A stretch of 64,000 nucleotides of DNA from Gracilaria vermiculophylla (GCA_019155205.2 JAHNZQ020003146.1:850686-914685), one strand, 5' to 3'. Counted from the first letter of the stretch, positions 9,490 to 21,066 are shown. Notes: generated by a model not told the origin, from the sequence alone. Numbers and translations are program-made.

Positions 9490-11010
9490 ATGGCTATTGA
9501 ACTTGATTTTCCACTACCTATATTTAATGTCTTGAAATATCTAATTATCTTCACATTTCTTGACATCTTTGTCAGAAATAATATCAATTTTCTTGTTTGT
9601 GCGTTTCGAGGATTCTGCCTCGGCAATGGGCATCGGGTTCCACTCTCGGATCTCCCAATTGATCGATTCAATTTTTTCTCGCTAGGACAATTCAAGCTAA
9701 GTATCTATTCAGTCTTTCTTTGTGCTGTTGTGCTTTTCACATATGCTGTTGAACTTTCGTTGGAATTTTCAACGGGTTCTATTGCGAAGACCGTTAGTGT
9801 TCCAGAGATAATGAAAATGAGGAATGCATCTCTTGATTCATGTGCTATCCTGAGTCTTGCAGGGTCACAATACATTCTATTAATGAGTCGCTTCGCAGCG
9901 GAATGTGTGGTATTTCCGGAAGACGAGATTGATAATATATCGGACAGAAGATATAAAATATACGGTTCGACTTGGATCAATGAGTTGAATGCTACCAGCC
10001 CACGATGCCCTCGTACCGACAGTAATTTGATTGCAGAAGGAACGCAGATTTATGGCTCGAGAAACATTCATGAGGATCGAACAACGATTTCAAGAGATAT
10101 CATATCATTTTCTGATGGAGAAAAAGTTGGTGCGCGGCAAAACGTTATCATTCTTAGAGTGGATAGGTCCGATCTAAGGAGTATATCAGTCTCCGAAGAA
10201 TCTTCGGAGACGTACGCAACTGGACAATTGCTCATTCGTTTTCAAAATTCTTCGATAACATGTCGTGGGGACGTTCATGGTCGATACGGAGAAAAATTCA
10301 TGAAAGTCGAACTATATTTTTGTCAGGGCTTCAGTCTGACTACTGAAGGCGAAAAAGATCTACTGCTTTTGAGTGGATCTGCCTTGCTTGGAATCGACGC
10401 CGAAAACATGAATTCAAAATGGCACGTTTTGGTTGCGACATCTCTAGGGAGGGAGATTCGAAGTTTTTCGAAAGATGTTGTTGGGTTTTCCGAATCTCAA
10501 AGCGATTCAGCCTTCGCTACATTTTTGGCAGTATCGTCTAATCGAGATGACCAGTCATTGCAAAAATTTGCAGCCATGTACAGACATTGTGGCAATATTC
10601 GCCTTCCACATGCGAACGATGAATGGCACGAGCAGTTGGTAACTCATGCTAGTGGCCAAATTGTCTCACGCATAACCGTGGAATACTGGGCCATTGGACT
10701 TGTTATGTGCTGGCCTGTTCTTTTATTCATATTGAGGATTTTCGTATCTTTTCGTTGCAAAAGCAAGAATATGCCGATGAATTTGTTTGGAGAACAGGAC
10801 ATTGGCAATCTGTGGTACAAAGCGATGAATAGAAATGATGCGTTTCAGACCTATGAAAAACATGAACAAAATTCCCGAAAAACAGCATCATGTTTCACAA
10901 GATGCAAAACATCTCTACCTGCAAATAAAGTGTTCTTGATACTTGAGCGTCAGGAAAATAACGACTTTATCACAATCATGGGAACGGATTGTATCACAGG
11001 CGGAAGCTAA
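9490..11010 (+). CDS. Membrane protein of unknown function, large extracytosolic domain
   Basis: The single-exon 506-residue product has three hydrophobic segments: near residues 14-28, 68-90 (FKLSIYSVFLCAVVLFTYAVEL) and 405-430 (YWAIGLVMCWPVLLFILRIFV). Between the second and third lies a domain of about 310 residues with scattered Cys and N-glycosylation-type sites (NAS, NAT, NSS), suggesting a lumenal or extracellular position. The last 75 residues are basic, Lys/Asn-rich and probably cytosolic. No catalytic motif or known family was recognised. It may be a lineage-specific receptor-like or surface protein, but that is speculative. Confidence 0.6.
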   Translation: MAIELDFPLPIFNVLKYLIIFTFLDIFVRNNINFLVCAFRGFCLGNGHRVPLSDLPIDRFNFFSLGQFKLSIYSVFLCAVVLFTYAVELSLEFSTGSIAKTVSVPEIMKMRNASLDSCAILSLAGSQYILLMSRFAAECVVFPEDEIDNISDRRYKIYGSTWINELNATSPRCPRTDSNLIAEGTQIYGSRNIHEDRTTISRDIISFSDGEKVGARQNVIILRVDRSDLRSISVSEESSETYATGQLLIRFQNSSITCRGDVHGRYGEKFMKVELYFCQGFSLTTEGEKDLLLLSGSALLGIDAENMNSKWHVLVATSLGREIRSFSKDVVGFSESQSDSAFATFLAVSSNRDDQSLQKFAAMYRHCGNIRLPHANDEWHEQLVTHASGQIVSRITVEYWAIGLVMCWPVLLFILRIFVSFRCKSKNMPMNLFGEQDIGNLWYKAMNRNDAFQTYEKHEQNSRKTASCFTRCKTSLPANKVFLILERQENNDFITIMGTDCITGGS

Positions 11011-11189
11011 TTTGAAGTTGTCCAGACATAAATTATGAAATGGTTGTACAAATCTGCTCTAGTACATATTTTACAGGGACTCAATGCAGTAAGATTTCCG
11101 ACTGCTTTTTAAAAGTCCTCATCTTTTCGTTGCTGCTGCACTGCCATAAAACCGCGTCCACTTCACTCTCGCCTGCACCGTTGCAAGTA

Positions 11190-12130
11190 CAGACTGTTTC
11201 AAAAACATGTCATGCTGTGAAATGTCAAAAAACCCGCCATACGTCTACTGTACGCCTACACAAATAAGATTGAGGAAAAATTGAAGTCAGAAACCCGTTT
11301 CAAAAAAATATGTTTATCACTAACAAATCTTTACTCAAAGACACTCAATAGCTTATGTTGCATCCTTCTTGCTGTGTAACTCTGATGCAACATTTTTGCG
11401 GGGAGTTGATGTACTTTTCTTCAGTTGAAACTGTGGAAAATGTACAGCAAATTATAATACAGTTTTTGAAATAAAAAACTCTTTAACTACCCTTCTTATG
11501 CATAATCTATCCTTACCAGCAATCTCTGAACATTGTCGATTGAGTTCCAATTTGGCAAACGTGCCGGCAACCCTATAAAAGATGCATCTGTTTCTTACAG
11601 CCAAGTTCTTACTGAATACGCAGTGTGCACAAGCGCATTATCCGGCTGAACAACGAAAGTGTCTTAAAAAAAAAACAGTAAAAAGACAGTAGCGAATACT
11701 GATTTAGCACATCTTTATATTTTTTTCGCGTCCACGATCGTTTCAATAAAATTAATAACTATGAGATGTTTTCAAAATACTACCCAGAACAATTACCAAC
11801 CCTTCACAACAACGGCTGATATACAATTCGGAACGAACCTTATGAAAGTCATTTCATTTCAAAATTTCAACAATCTTGTTTGTCCAGATTAAATTTTTTT
11901 AATAGTAATAATAACATTTTCCCACTATTTTGTCTAGTACATTTCTTCAATGCATTAATCATTTTCCTTTTCTTTATTTGGATTTTGAAGAAAGATAATG
12001 TTTAATTTTCTTTTTACCCGCATACGTTTGTGTTATTTATTTCGTTCTATACAGTTGATTTTAAAACGTTGAGAAAAAGATTTCCTCCATTGTACTGTAA
12101 AACACTTTTTTTCAAACAAATTTCTATGAA
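11190..12130 (-). mobile_element. Degraded Tc1-like transposon, copy 1
   Basis: The left end CAGACTGTTTCAAAAACAT follows a TA dinucleotide at 11189-11190 and is shared with copy 2 at 12683. The minus strand retains eroded transposase motifs near 11530-11645 (QPDNALVHT, then LPARLPNWNSIDNV in place of SPDLNPIENV), with many stops. The catalytic Glu position reads Asp. The right end is lost where an LTR begins. It is clearly older than copy 2. Confidence 0.6.
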
Positions 12131-12132
12131 TT

Positions 12133-12682
12133 CTACGGTACTGTCAGTTCTCCTTTCGAGGTGGTAGTACACAACGTCCGTCAACTGTTTTTGTTGACTC
12201 CAAAGCAGCGAGTTGCTAAAAGGTGGTCTCTGGTAATCGCTGTCACGAGCCAGAGAAATTCTGAAAGGGGATCTGCAGACACCAAGCGCAGAGGGAGGTT
12301 CTCTAAGCCGACGATGCTTCCACAGACGCTGCTACGAGGCGACATCGGCATCGGCGGCTCAGAAACGTAAGGATGTTCGACGAGAGTCTCCAACTGGAAA
12401 AGTAGATGAAGACTCAAGTGTGCTTGGTTTACTTCCCCAGGGGTGGAGCTCGACCGGTAGGTTACGTACCCCGCCGGAAGGCCGCCATGGCAGGTCTCAT
12501 TACTGTTGTAACTACCTGCACCAATAAACTAAAATAAATCTCAATTCTACCGTTCCTCATGGGTACTGTAGCATACGTAAGCCGAGCTATGCACTGCATG
12601 GCTCAGTTAATAATATACGAGCCCTCCTTAGGAATATCCCGTCGTCAAACAACACGACAATATCACTTTCGAATCCAATGTA
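12133..12682 (-). repeat. LTR copy lying between two Tc1 copies
   Basis: A diverged 550-base copy of the LTR family, sense strand minus. Its sense-5' end stops at ...CCAATGTA, where copy 2 of the Tc1-like element begins, so that element seems to have inserted at the TA inside the LTR terminus. Confidence 0.7.
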
Positions 12683-13690
12683 CAGACTGTTTCAAAAACA
12701 TACGACATGCTGTGAAATCTCAAAAAACTACCAAATGCATACTTTACGCCTACAAAAATAGGGTTCAGAAAAAAGTAATGTCAAAAAACCGTTTCAAAAA
12801 CATATGATCAGCAATAACAAATCTTTACTGCGCGACGCTCAATAGTTTATTTTGCATTCTTTTTGCTGTATAACGCTAATGAAACGTTTTGGCATCGAAT
12901 TGATGTACTTTTCCACAGTTGAAACTGTTATAGATTTCCAGCAATTTTTAATACAGTTTTTGAGTTCAAAAACTGTCTAAAAGTGCCTTCCATGCGCATA
13001 AACCATCCTCGCCAGCAGTCTCCCAACGTTTTCAATTGGGTTCAAATCCGGTGCGCGCGCCTGTAACTCTAGAACAGATACTTCAGACTCCTGTAGCCCA
13101 TTTTTGATTAAAGATGAAGTGTGTACAGGCGCAGTATCCTGTTGCAAAAAGAAAAATTCTTCATGAAAATATAAACCAAACGGTAGCAAATAACTTTATA
13201 GAACTTCTTGATATTTTTCCGCACTCATGTTTGTTTCAATAAAGGCAATTTCCGTCAAACCTTTTTTAGAAATGTCTGCCCAAACCATTACAGAGCCTCC
13301 ACCTGAATGCTTCGTATAAAATTCATGACGTTCTTTACGAAGATCGTGCCATTAAAATTTATAGAAATCTGCTCCGTCCATATTGAACTTTTTTTCATCA
13401 GTAAGAATAACAGTTTCCCATTCTTTTTTCCAGTAGGCTTTTCCATCACACCTAACAACCCTCTTGGGCTTGTTATGGTCTTGGAGAAAGAGATTGTTTT
13501 TCATTTCATTATATTTAAATATGTTTGTGCTGTTTATCTGCCTCCATATATTTGATTTAGAAACGTTGAGATTAATATTAATTCCAATTGTTTTGAACGA
13601 TACTTTTCCTTTGCACAGCTCCATTTTAATACGTCTCTTATCTGCTGGGCTGAGCTTCTTTGGGCGTCCAGAAGATGATTCTAAGCACTA
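12683..13690 (-). pseudogene. Tc1-like (DD34E) transposase pseudogene, copy 2
   Basis: Read on the minus strand, one frame carries most of a Tc1 transposase: an N-terminal DNA-binding motif (SGRPKKLSPADKRRI), ILTDEKKFNMDG with the first Asp, a GGGSVMVW segment, QQDTAPVHTS with the second Asp and PDLNPIENV with the Glu. Exactly 34 residues separate the last two catalytic residues, the Tc1 signature. Two in-frame TAA stops (13352-13354 and 13196-13198) break it with no frameshift. The N-terminal end is cut near 13690, where gypsy sequence starts. Transposition would need a functional relative. Confidence 0.8.
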
Positions 13691-13694
13691 CAGA

Positions 13695-14442
13695 GTCGGG
13701 TTTTATAGGAAGTGCTTTCATCGCGGCACGCGCCACGGCGCACGCGGCGGATGGGCCACAGACACCACCAGCGGCACAAGCGAAACGCTCCATCCTTAGG
13801 CGATATGAGAACGCACTCTCTCTCGCGAAGGAGAGACTCAACGCCACGCAGAGGAGATAAAAACAGGACTTCGACAGAAAGGTTATGGAAGGTCCTCACC
13901 TGAAGGAAGGCGACGAGGTGTTCCTCGACAAACCCGCGGAGAACTCTGATGAACCGCCGGACGTCACGCACAAGTTAGCGCCAACCACCTCAGGGCCCTT
14001 CAAAGTCCTGGCCACCTACAAGGATACTGTCGCCATTGAGGTGAACGGGCTTCGGGATGTCGTCTCGCGTGATAGGGTGACGAAAGTCCCAACGCCCAGC
14101 CTTCCAGGAATGCCGGCCACCCCACCTCAGGGACACCGCGCGGAGATTCCTCATTCCACCACCTCAGGCGCGACGGCACCACGGAATACTGGGAACCGCA
14201 TCACCGCCCTCGGTGAGCCAATCCAGGAGGCTCCCGATGCCATCATGACCCCTGAAGGTGACGTCCTCTACGCGGCGGATCATATTGTCTCACATCGACA
14301 AACCCCTGCAGAAGTACTGTACTGCGTCCGCTGGTATGGGTACACCTCGAAGGATGACACGGAAGAACCTCCGGAACATATCCCGGAGAACTTCTTTAGG
14401 AGGTACCACGCCAATCTGGTGCGGAAACGCCTCTCCACATAG
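13695..14442 (+). pseudogene. Ty3/gypsy integrase C-terminus and chromodomain, broken by a stop
   Basis: The frame shows an integrase tail (ILRRYENALSLAKERLNATQ), the LKEGDEVFLDKPA motif and GPFKVL, then a Pro/Thr-rich linker and a chromodomain (VLYCVRWYGYTSKDDTEEP ... IPENFFRRYH). An in-frame TAA at 13858-13860 interrupts it before the ATG at 13885; everything after that to 14442 is open. The upstream part of pol is missing. Sense agrees with the polypurine tract and LTR at 16151-16716, so it is the 3' part of one element. Confidence 0.7.
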
Positions 14443-16150
14443 GAGCTTCGGACTAAAAAAGGGGGAGGGGGCCCCCAAACGGAGATGTTTTTCGTCTTCG
14501 CCGTCTATCCCCCACCTGGAGTTACTTTTTTCGCCTCCAGGATGCTGTGCTCGCTTTTTCGCATGCTTCTACGGCGGCACGTCGTGTCGCTGAGCTCGCG
14601 GGCACGACCTATGCATGTTTGATCGACCGCTCGTGGAGCTCCTGCTCCATCCGACGGATCGTTTATTGGTCTGGGTCCTATCACCTACAGGTCACCGAAC
14701 CGTTTTGAATACTCCACTTCGAGGCGCGCTTTTGCTGTGAGCGCTTGGCTACCGAAGAACTCCGACAGGTTTCCCTTGAGGGCCGCCATCGAGGCACGGT
14801 CTGTCCGGGCCTTACGGAGCTCTAAGACCCAAGCACGCGCCTCGCGCAGAGCCTCTACAGGAGAAGCCGGAGCAGGACGGCCTGTCACCAGCCACGCCTG
14901 CACCAACTCCTGAAAGGCAGCCTCCAGAGCCCCAGAGGAGACTCCTCCCGACGGTGCACCCGATGCGGCCACCTCCGTTGGGCGCGCAACAAACGCCACG
15001 GAGGGCGCTGCAGACAGCGGACCTGCCAAGTCAGGAGCTCCCCGAGGGGATTCGGCGGGCTCCGCAGTGGAGGACGGCAATGCCAAGGGCGGAGTCGGAG
15101 ACGCCGGAGGTGACGGTGGTGAGGGAAATGGAACGCTCTGCAGGCGAGGTGGAGTACTCGGCGCAGGGACGCTCCGCAATCGGGGTGCACCACTGGGGCC
15201 GAAGGTACCTGGACGTGAGCAATCTCGTCCTCATCCACGGGAGACACGGTGGTTACTACTGCGGGAGCACCCGGAATTGCTGCGGTCCGCGAATTTATCA
15301 CCTAAGGAGGCGCGCCCATATCCTGAGACGAACACCTGTGTGGCGCGATGATCGAAGTGTACTCCTTGACGGAACTATGCTCCTGTCGAGGTTTGATACG
15401 CCTCAGGATTGGAAGGGGATGTCGGCGCCGGAGTAGGAGAGGATATTCCGAAGGTGTATGCAGCAAGGTGGATGGCGACAGAACGCGTAGTTGCACCTGA
15501 GGAGAGAGACCTGACACCACTCGGGGATCGATTCGCTATATGCACCACCGCGGAGGGAGTCGTATCGAGCCGCCACCGTGGAATCCGAGGCGAAGTCGGG
15601 CGACCGGCATCGGACGAGTTATGGAGCACCATCGCGGGGCGCGCGCTCATATCCAACGGAGAACAGTCGAGGTGCGGACGAGAAACTTATGAGTCCGGCG
15701 CCTTCACGGAGACAGGATAAGCGGACGCGTAGAAGCGGGTGTTGCCAAAAGGAGTAACCTCGGAGGAGTCCGAGTGGCTAACGCCTCCAGGGGGTCGGGA
15801 TCCTCGCGGAACTGCCCCACGCTCCGTCCACGGGCGTTGCGCGCTTGCACTGCGCTCGATGCGCCGGAAGATGCGGACGCTCGCGCTGCCGACTGGCGCA
15901 GCAGCACCGAAGGGTGACACCAAGAAGAAGCGGATGCAGCCGGGTGAAGGAGGAGCAGAGCCAAGGAACGCCGCAAGGAGTGAAACGCGAACCCGTGGCA
16001 ACACGCCGCGCAGGAGTATGGAGAAGAGAAGGTACGCCTGAAAGAGAGAACGGGCAAACCGCCGGAGGCCACATATGCCGCAACACCGATTGGAGCCACC
16101 CCAGGGATCAAGGAAGCGGAATATGCACCTCGAGGACGTTGTGCAAATTA
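14443..16150. mobile_element. Retrotransposon 3' internal region with antisense Pro/Ala-rich frame
   Basis: About 1.7 kb separates the chromodomain stop from the polypurine tract, and it has no plus-strand domain. On the minus strand an ATG at 15179 opens 164 codons (to 14685): a Pro/Ser/Ala-rich first half, then a helical, charged second half (EALREARAWVLELRKARTD). Further minus-strand Pro/Ala-rich fragments continue to about 16110 in shifted frames. It may be a decayed antisense gene of the element or an inserted fragment of another element. Confidence 0.4.
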
Positions 16151-16160
16151 GGAAAGGGGG
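16151..16160 (+). promoter_or_regulatory. Polypurine tract
   Basis: GGAAAGGGGG lies two bases before the LTR start at 16163, the site for plus-strand priming in LTR elements. Confidence 0.6.
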
Positions 16161-16162
16161 TA

Positions 16163-16716
16163 TGTAGTACAGTGGCTCCTACGGAAATATGGTGCTTTGG
16201 CCTTAAGGTATAATATTCCTAAGGAGGGTTCGTAATGTATTGGCTGCGCCACGTGGTGCATAATCTCGCCCGCGTGCTCTATAGTATCCTTCAGGTACGG
16301 TAGAATTTATCATTTATTTTAGATATTTTATGCGGGTAATTAGCACAGTAGTGCGACCTGGCGAGGCGGGCTCCCGGCTTGATATTTAAGCTGCCGGTTG
16401 AGCTCCACCTCTGGGGAAGTAAAGACAAGCACCCTTGAGTCTTCTTCTACATTTTCCGGTTGGAGTCTCTTGTCTACTCACGCAGGTATCTAAGCCGCCG
16501 ATCTTCAGGTCGCATCATAGCAGCGCCTGTAGGAGCATTGTCCGCCCAGTGAACCTCCCCCTCCGCTTGGTGTTTGCGGATCCCTTTCAGAAATCTCCCG
16601 GCTCACGACAGCGGATACCGGAGACCACCTTTAGAAATACGCGCCTTTGGAGTCAACAAAAACTCCTAACGGACGTTGTGCTTTACTACCTCGACAGGAG
16701 GGCTGACAGTACCACA
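16163..16716 (+). repeat. 3' LTR of the chromodomain-type element
   Basis: A 554-base copy of the LTR family, sense plus, starting TGTAGTACAGTGG and ending GTACCACA. The polypurine tract on its left makes it a 3' LTR. A partial LTR in opposite orientation follows directly, so the target duplication cannot be read. Confidence 0.75.
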
Positions 16717-16729
16717 GGTGATTCATCCC

Positions 16730-16979
16730 TAAAGGTGGTGCTCGACCGGCATAATCAGTAACCCGCCGGGAGGCAACCCCGACAGATCTCAAAACTGTAA
16801 TAATTACCTGCAATAATTAACTAAAATAAATATAAAGTCTACCGTTCTTCAAGGGTACTGTAGCGCACGTGGGCCGAATGAAGCACCACGTGGCTCACAT
16901 AATAAAATACGAGCCCTCTTTAGGAATATCCCGTCGTAAAGCCATATTAAAATACCACCTTGGGATCCACTGTACTACA
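16730..16979 (-). repeat. Partial LTR
   Basis: About 250 bases from the sense-5' part of the LTR family, sense minus, ending at CCACTGTACTACA (16967-16979). The rest of the copy is missing where the complete LTR stands. Confidence 0.65.
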
Positions 16980-17484
16980 AAAACGTCTTTGAATTTTGTA
17001 CAAGCTTTCTTTTCGCTTTCGGTTTCTTGTTTTACAGAGCCAGTAGCAGTCTGTGCAGTCTTCTTAGCTTGGCTTTTACTCTCTTCCCTCTATCCTATCC
17101 ATCTTCTCATCACATGTACCATAGCAGTGCTAAGCTTGACAAGTTCATGCCATGTTGTACACCTGCAGATAGTATGGCCTACAATGCCACGGCTCTATCC
17201 TAGAAAAATGTACAATATCCCAATGTACAAATCCATATCCATATGTATTCATTCCACCCGAGTTAAGTATCATCTTATACTGACCTCCCAAGTAAGAGTC
17301 CCAATTAGATAATCATTGTAAGATGCTGACCGGTGGAAGTAAACCACAAAAAACGATCACCCTTCTCTCCGGCAATCACTTTGTTACCTGTATGAGACAA
17401 TAACACTCCTACCGTGCTTGAAACAGACAAAAAATTTGTTCATTATCCTGTTTGTGAATCAGCTAATAAACCCCTAGGGACTTT
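16980..17484. other. No recognisable gene
   Basis: Short unrelated frames only; probably old mobile DNA. Confidence 0.45.
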
Positions 17485-18344
17485 CTGTGCCAACAATTGA
17501 AATCTAAAGATCACGATCATTGTGGACAACATTTTAATCTGAGTTATTTTGCAGGACTTTGCGTGCTGCTTCAACACGATGAAAGAGCGCGCTTTGCATT
17601 GACAAAGGCTGGTGGATTAGAGTTGACGAGAAACAAGATTGATGCTAACGCAACGAAAGAGAGATTTTTGATGATAGTTCAAAACAGTTTTACTTTAGTG
17701 ACAAGTCGGTGGACACATTGAGAGTTTCAGAGAACACATCTAGGATGTTTATTCTAATGAAGGCCTCATCACATTTCATACGGCATTTATTTTGAAGAAG
17801 CAACTCAGTCAAATAAAAAGGCAGTTTACAGTGATTCGAGACCGATGGTCTGCCTCTGGACGGAATTATAGTTTTCGCGTCACTAACTTTCTGCAGTATA
17901 CGAGTAATGGAGATCTAACTGCTGATTCCAAACGGGTGCTGATTTTATTTCTTGTTTGTAGGCAAGACACACCGCATGAGGATCTTTCATTGCTCAGCTT
18001 GACTACAAAAACAATCTGCAAAGAAGACGCCGGATGTAACGAAGGTGTTCCAGCTAGCCGAGGAAACACAGGCCCTAATGTGCGGTAAAAAAGACGCTTT
18101 CACCAAGACCGCGGAGATATCAGTGTTGAGGTTTTGAACCTCTTCGAAGGCCTGCATCTCCTGGGATCGGCTTCTGAAGCACGAACGGCTCCACTAAAGA
18201 AGCATTTAAATTTCGAGCGGATCAAACATGAAACAGAGGGAGACGAAGAAATGATTAGCAGGTTGGAGAAGCAGAACTGATTGATGCTTCTCATAGAAGA
18301 GAGTGCTCTGCGATACGAACGAGTGCAAAAGACTGGAACTCAGT

Positions 18345-18812
18345 TGTAGTACAGTGGCTCCTACGGAATTATGGCGTTTTGCCTTAAGGCATAATATTCC
18401 TAAGGAGGGTTCGTAATTTATCAGCTGGGCCACGTGGTGCATAATATTGCCTGCGTGCGCTACAGTATCCTTAAGGTACGGTAGAATTTATTATTTGTTT
18501 TAGATATTTTATGCAGGTAATTAGCACAGTAGTGCGACCTGCCGAGGCGGGCTCCCGGCTAGATATTTAAGCTGCCGGTTGAGCTCCNNNNNNNNNNNNN
18601 NNNNNNNNNNNNNNNNNNNNNNNNNNNNNNNNNNNNNNNNNNNNNNNNNNNNNNNNNNNNNNNNNNNNNNNNNNNNNNNNNNNNNNNATTCCCCCGGCTC
18701 GCGACAGCGGATACCGGAGACCACCTTTAGGAATACGCGCCTTTGGAGTCACTAAAAACTCCTAACGGACGTTGTGCTCTACTACCTCGACAGGAGGGCT
18801 GACAGTACCACA
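18345..18812 (+). repeat. Solo LTR with 5-bp target duplication (contains an assembly gap)
   Basis: TGTAGTACAG at 18345 to GTACCACA at 18812, sense plus. The flanks are TCAGT on both sides (18340-18344 and 18813-18817), a perfect 5-base target-site duplication. No internal sequence is left, so it arose by LTR-LTR recombination. A 100-base N gap (18588-18687) replaces the middle. Confidence 0.8.
18588..18687. other. Assembly gap (100 N)
   Basis: A run of exactly 100 N, a conventional placeholder, so the true length is unknown. Confidence 0.95.
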
Positions 18813-19151
18813 TCAGTCGTTCATCGAAAGCTTTTGTACGGTATTGGAAGAGAATCAACGGCAATTCGATGCTTATAGCAAGGATCTGAATACCGACGAA
18901 CTCTACCGCAATCAAAAACGGACCTTTCTTACGTACTTTGATATTTGAGGAGCAGGTCATGGATCCCAGTTTACGTTCGTCACTAGAAACAATGATTTTA
19001 GCTATGCGGCGGCACTCGATGCCAGGGGGAGGAAGACCGCAATCCAAGGTAAGCCCTTGCCCTTCGCTAGTCCTCCATGCACAGCTTTGGCCTCACCCAG
19101 CCGATAGTTGCATTGGGCCGCTGAAAGCCATGCGCTCCACGTCTGCAAGGA

Positions 19152-19973
19152 GTGGTTTCTGATTCGCGCCCTGGGAGCAGTGCGCTTCACGGCAACAAGA
19201 GCTGTTGTGACCCACGATGCCACAACTTCGTTCACATGGTGGGAGTGAAATATCAAGGGGCCAATGTACTGCATGGAGGCTTATCCTTTTCAACAGAGAC
19301 GACGGAATGCCTACTTCATTCGCGGCAAGAAAACAATGACCCCTCTCAAATGCAGGACAGGCCTGGAAGCTGGGCTATCGGCTCAGGTCTTGAGGCGCGT
19401 TGGAACATGGCCAGTAGCGTCGAACATGCTGCAAAGAGCGATGGCTCATTCAGCGGTATAAAATTTTTCATCTGTGCTGACGTCAAGCCTCCGCCCTCTT
19501 CTCGTAACACTGCTTCGTCCAACCAGAACACATGTTTTGTGCAGTTGTGGAACTCGTTGAGTTTTTCGGAAATACTTTTCTTGCACGATACGGGTCATGA
19601 TGCATTTGACCGTCTTCTATCTGTATACAAAGAATGTAATGCTCCCACATCAATGACTGCAGGAATGCAAGTGGGTAGCACCGTTTATGTACAAATGCCG
19701 GCCCCAGGCAATAATGACGTGATTCATACAGTGTCAGAAGAGTCTGCGGAGAACAGCGAGACATCTGCTTCAGAAACTATTCCCGTCGTCTCGTCCTTTG
19801 ACGAGGAGCATGCAGACTCTCCACAAAGTATATCTCCGGTACAGGCTGGAGAGCCAGTATTGGGCTTTATTCGCCATCTTAGCGGCGAACGGGGTTACCG
19901 TGCATCTGTGAGTTGGGCTAGTCGGAAGAGGATGTGGGTATTGAATGGGACAGAATACTCTTTGCACCTCTAA
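19152..19973 (+). other. Open frame of unclear status
   Basis: A 273-codon frame (first ATG at 19236) has no recognisable domain. Minus-strand frames across the same interval (19483-19764 and 19346-19531) look equally protein-like, for instance around FWLDEAVLREE. Given the neighbours, a mobile-element remnant is more likely than a host gene. Confidence 0.2.
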
Positions 19974-21066
19974 GGGTCATTGCCGTCGTGGTCGCTGTCC
20001 TACTTCTTGATAAGTTGCAAATTGATTATCGAATCATTTTGGGGGGTTTTCAAAGAAGAGAAGCGAAACCGCGGGATGCGAGCGCTGAAGTACGAAGGAT
20101 TGCTTGCCAACAATCCAAGTATTAACACGGTCATAACTTCACTCAATGTAGGTCCCCATCGACATCGGTGGCAAAAAGATCCCGATAGAATAGTCTAGTT
20201 ATTACTTAAGAAAGCAAAGAGAACGCATAAAGGGGGAGTATTTAATGCATTATGTATTCTCATAAATACTGAGAGCAAGGATGGGCCATGTTCTCTTGAG
20301 CTTTAGCGATTTAACGAAGAAGGGCTTCGGACTATTAGAGGTGAACGGACACGGAGAGCTAGGCTCAGCGTACGTCTTTGTAAATTTTCATCACCATGCA
20401 TAGTTGGTGGGAAGGATGCAAGTTGTATAAATACAAGCGATTTGAATGAAGTCAGCACGAGACATTGAGTTACAGAGATTTAACAAATGCAGCGATGTTT
20501 AAGTTTGAATTGTTAGCCCCCCATACCAATGGGTGATATGCAGCTCCTGCTGAAACGCAAAGCACTTTATTGATTTAAATACCTGGAACAACCTAGAAAA
20601 AGAAAGCGCTATGGATGAATTGCAGCAATTGGTGACCCACAGACGGCAGTCTCACATTCTGTCATTGTTATAGATGATATCCAAGGAGTAGGGCATATCT
20701 TACACTGTTGAGCGAGTATGGCACAAGATATTGGATTAAAGAATGCATTGTCATAGCGCAGCAAGAGAGACAAAAATCGAAAGCTGCTTGGGCGGAAGGA
20801 AGCAGAATGTCTTCTTGACGACACATTATAGGAACTGTTAGAGGGCTTTCTTAGAGTACGTAAACACGGTTTAGGAACTGAAACGCTGGATGTGGTAGTG
20901 AATGGTATGCAAACAGTAGATTTCACGCACCAGAACTGATAACCCACGAAAACTGGAATGCTCCCGGCGTTGAATGAGCCGAATAGCGTGAATTGAAGAG
21001 GGTGCTGGCCACTGAAATTTTGAAATTGAATGGGTAGCCCACGCGAGCGCCAATAACCATCCTCCT
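19974..21066. other. No recognisable gene
   Basis: Only short frames, including 20609-21136 on the minus strand, which lacks any recognisable motif. Confidence 0.4.

Larger units (their letters stand above)
17485..18969 (+). pseudogene. Unrecognised helical protein gene, broken and split by a solo LTR
   Basis: Plus-strand fragments with protein-like composition follow one another in shifting frames: 17497-17721, a stretch around 17990-18100 (VFQLAEETQALMCGKKDAF), and 18130-18344 (charged, probably helical). The last resumes behind the LTR insertion as SFIESFCTVLEENQRQ and ends near 18944. A TGA at 18278-18280 and at least two frameshifts break it. Leaving out the LTR and one target-site copy gives an uninterrupted frame across the insertion point. 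It may be an accessory ORF of a DNA transposon or a dead host gene; no family was recognised. Confidence 0.35.
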
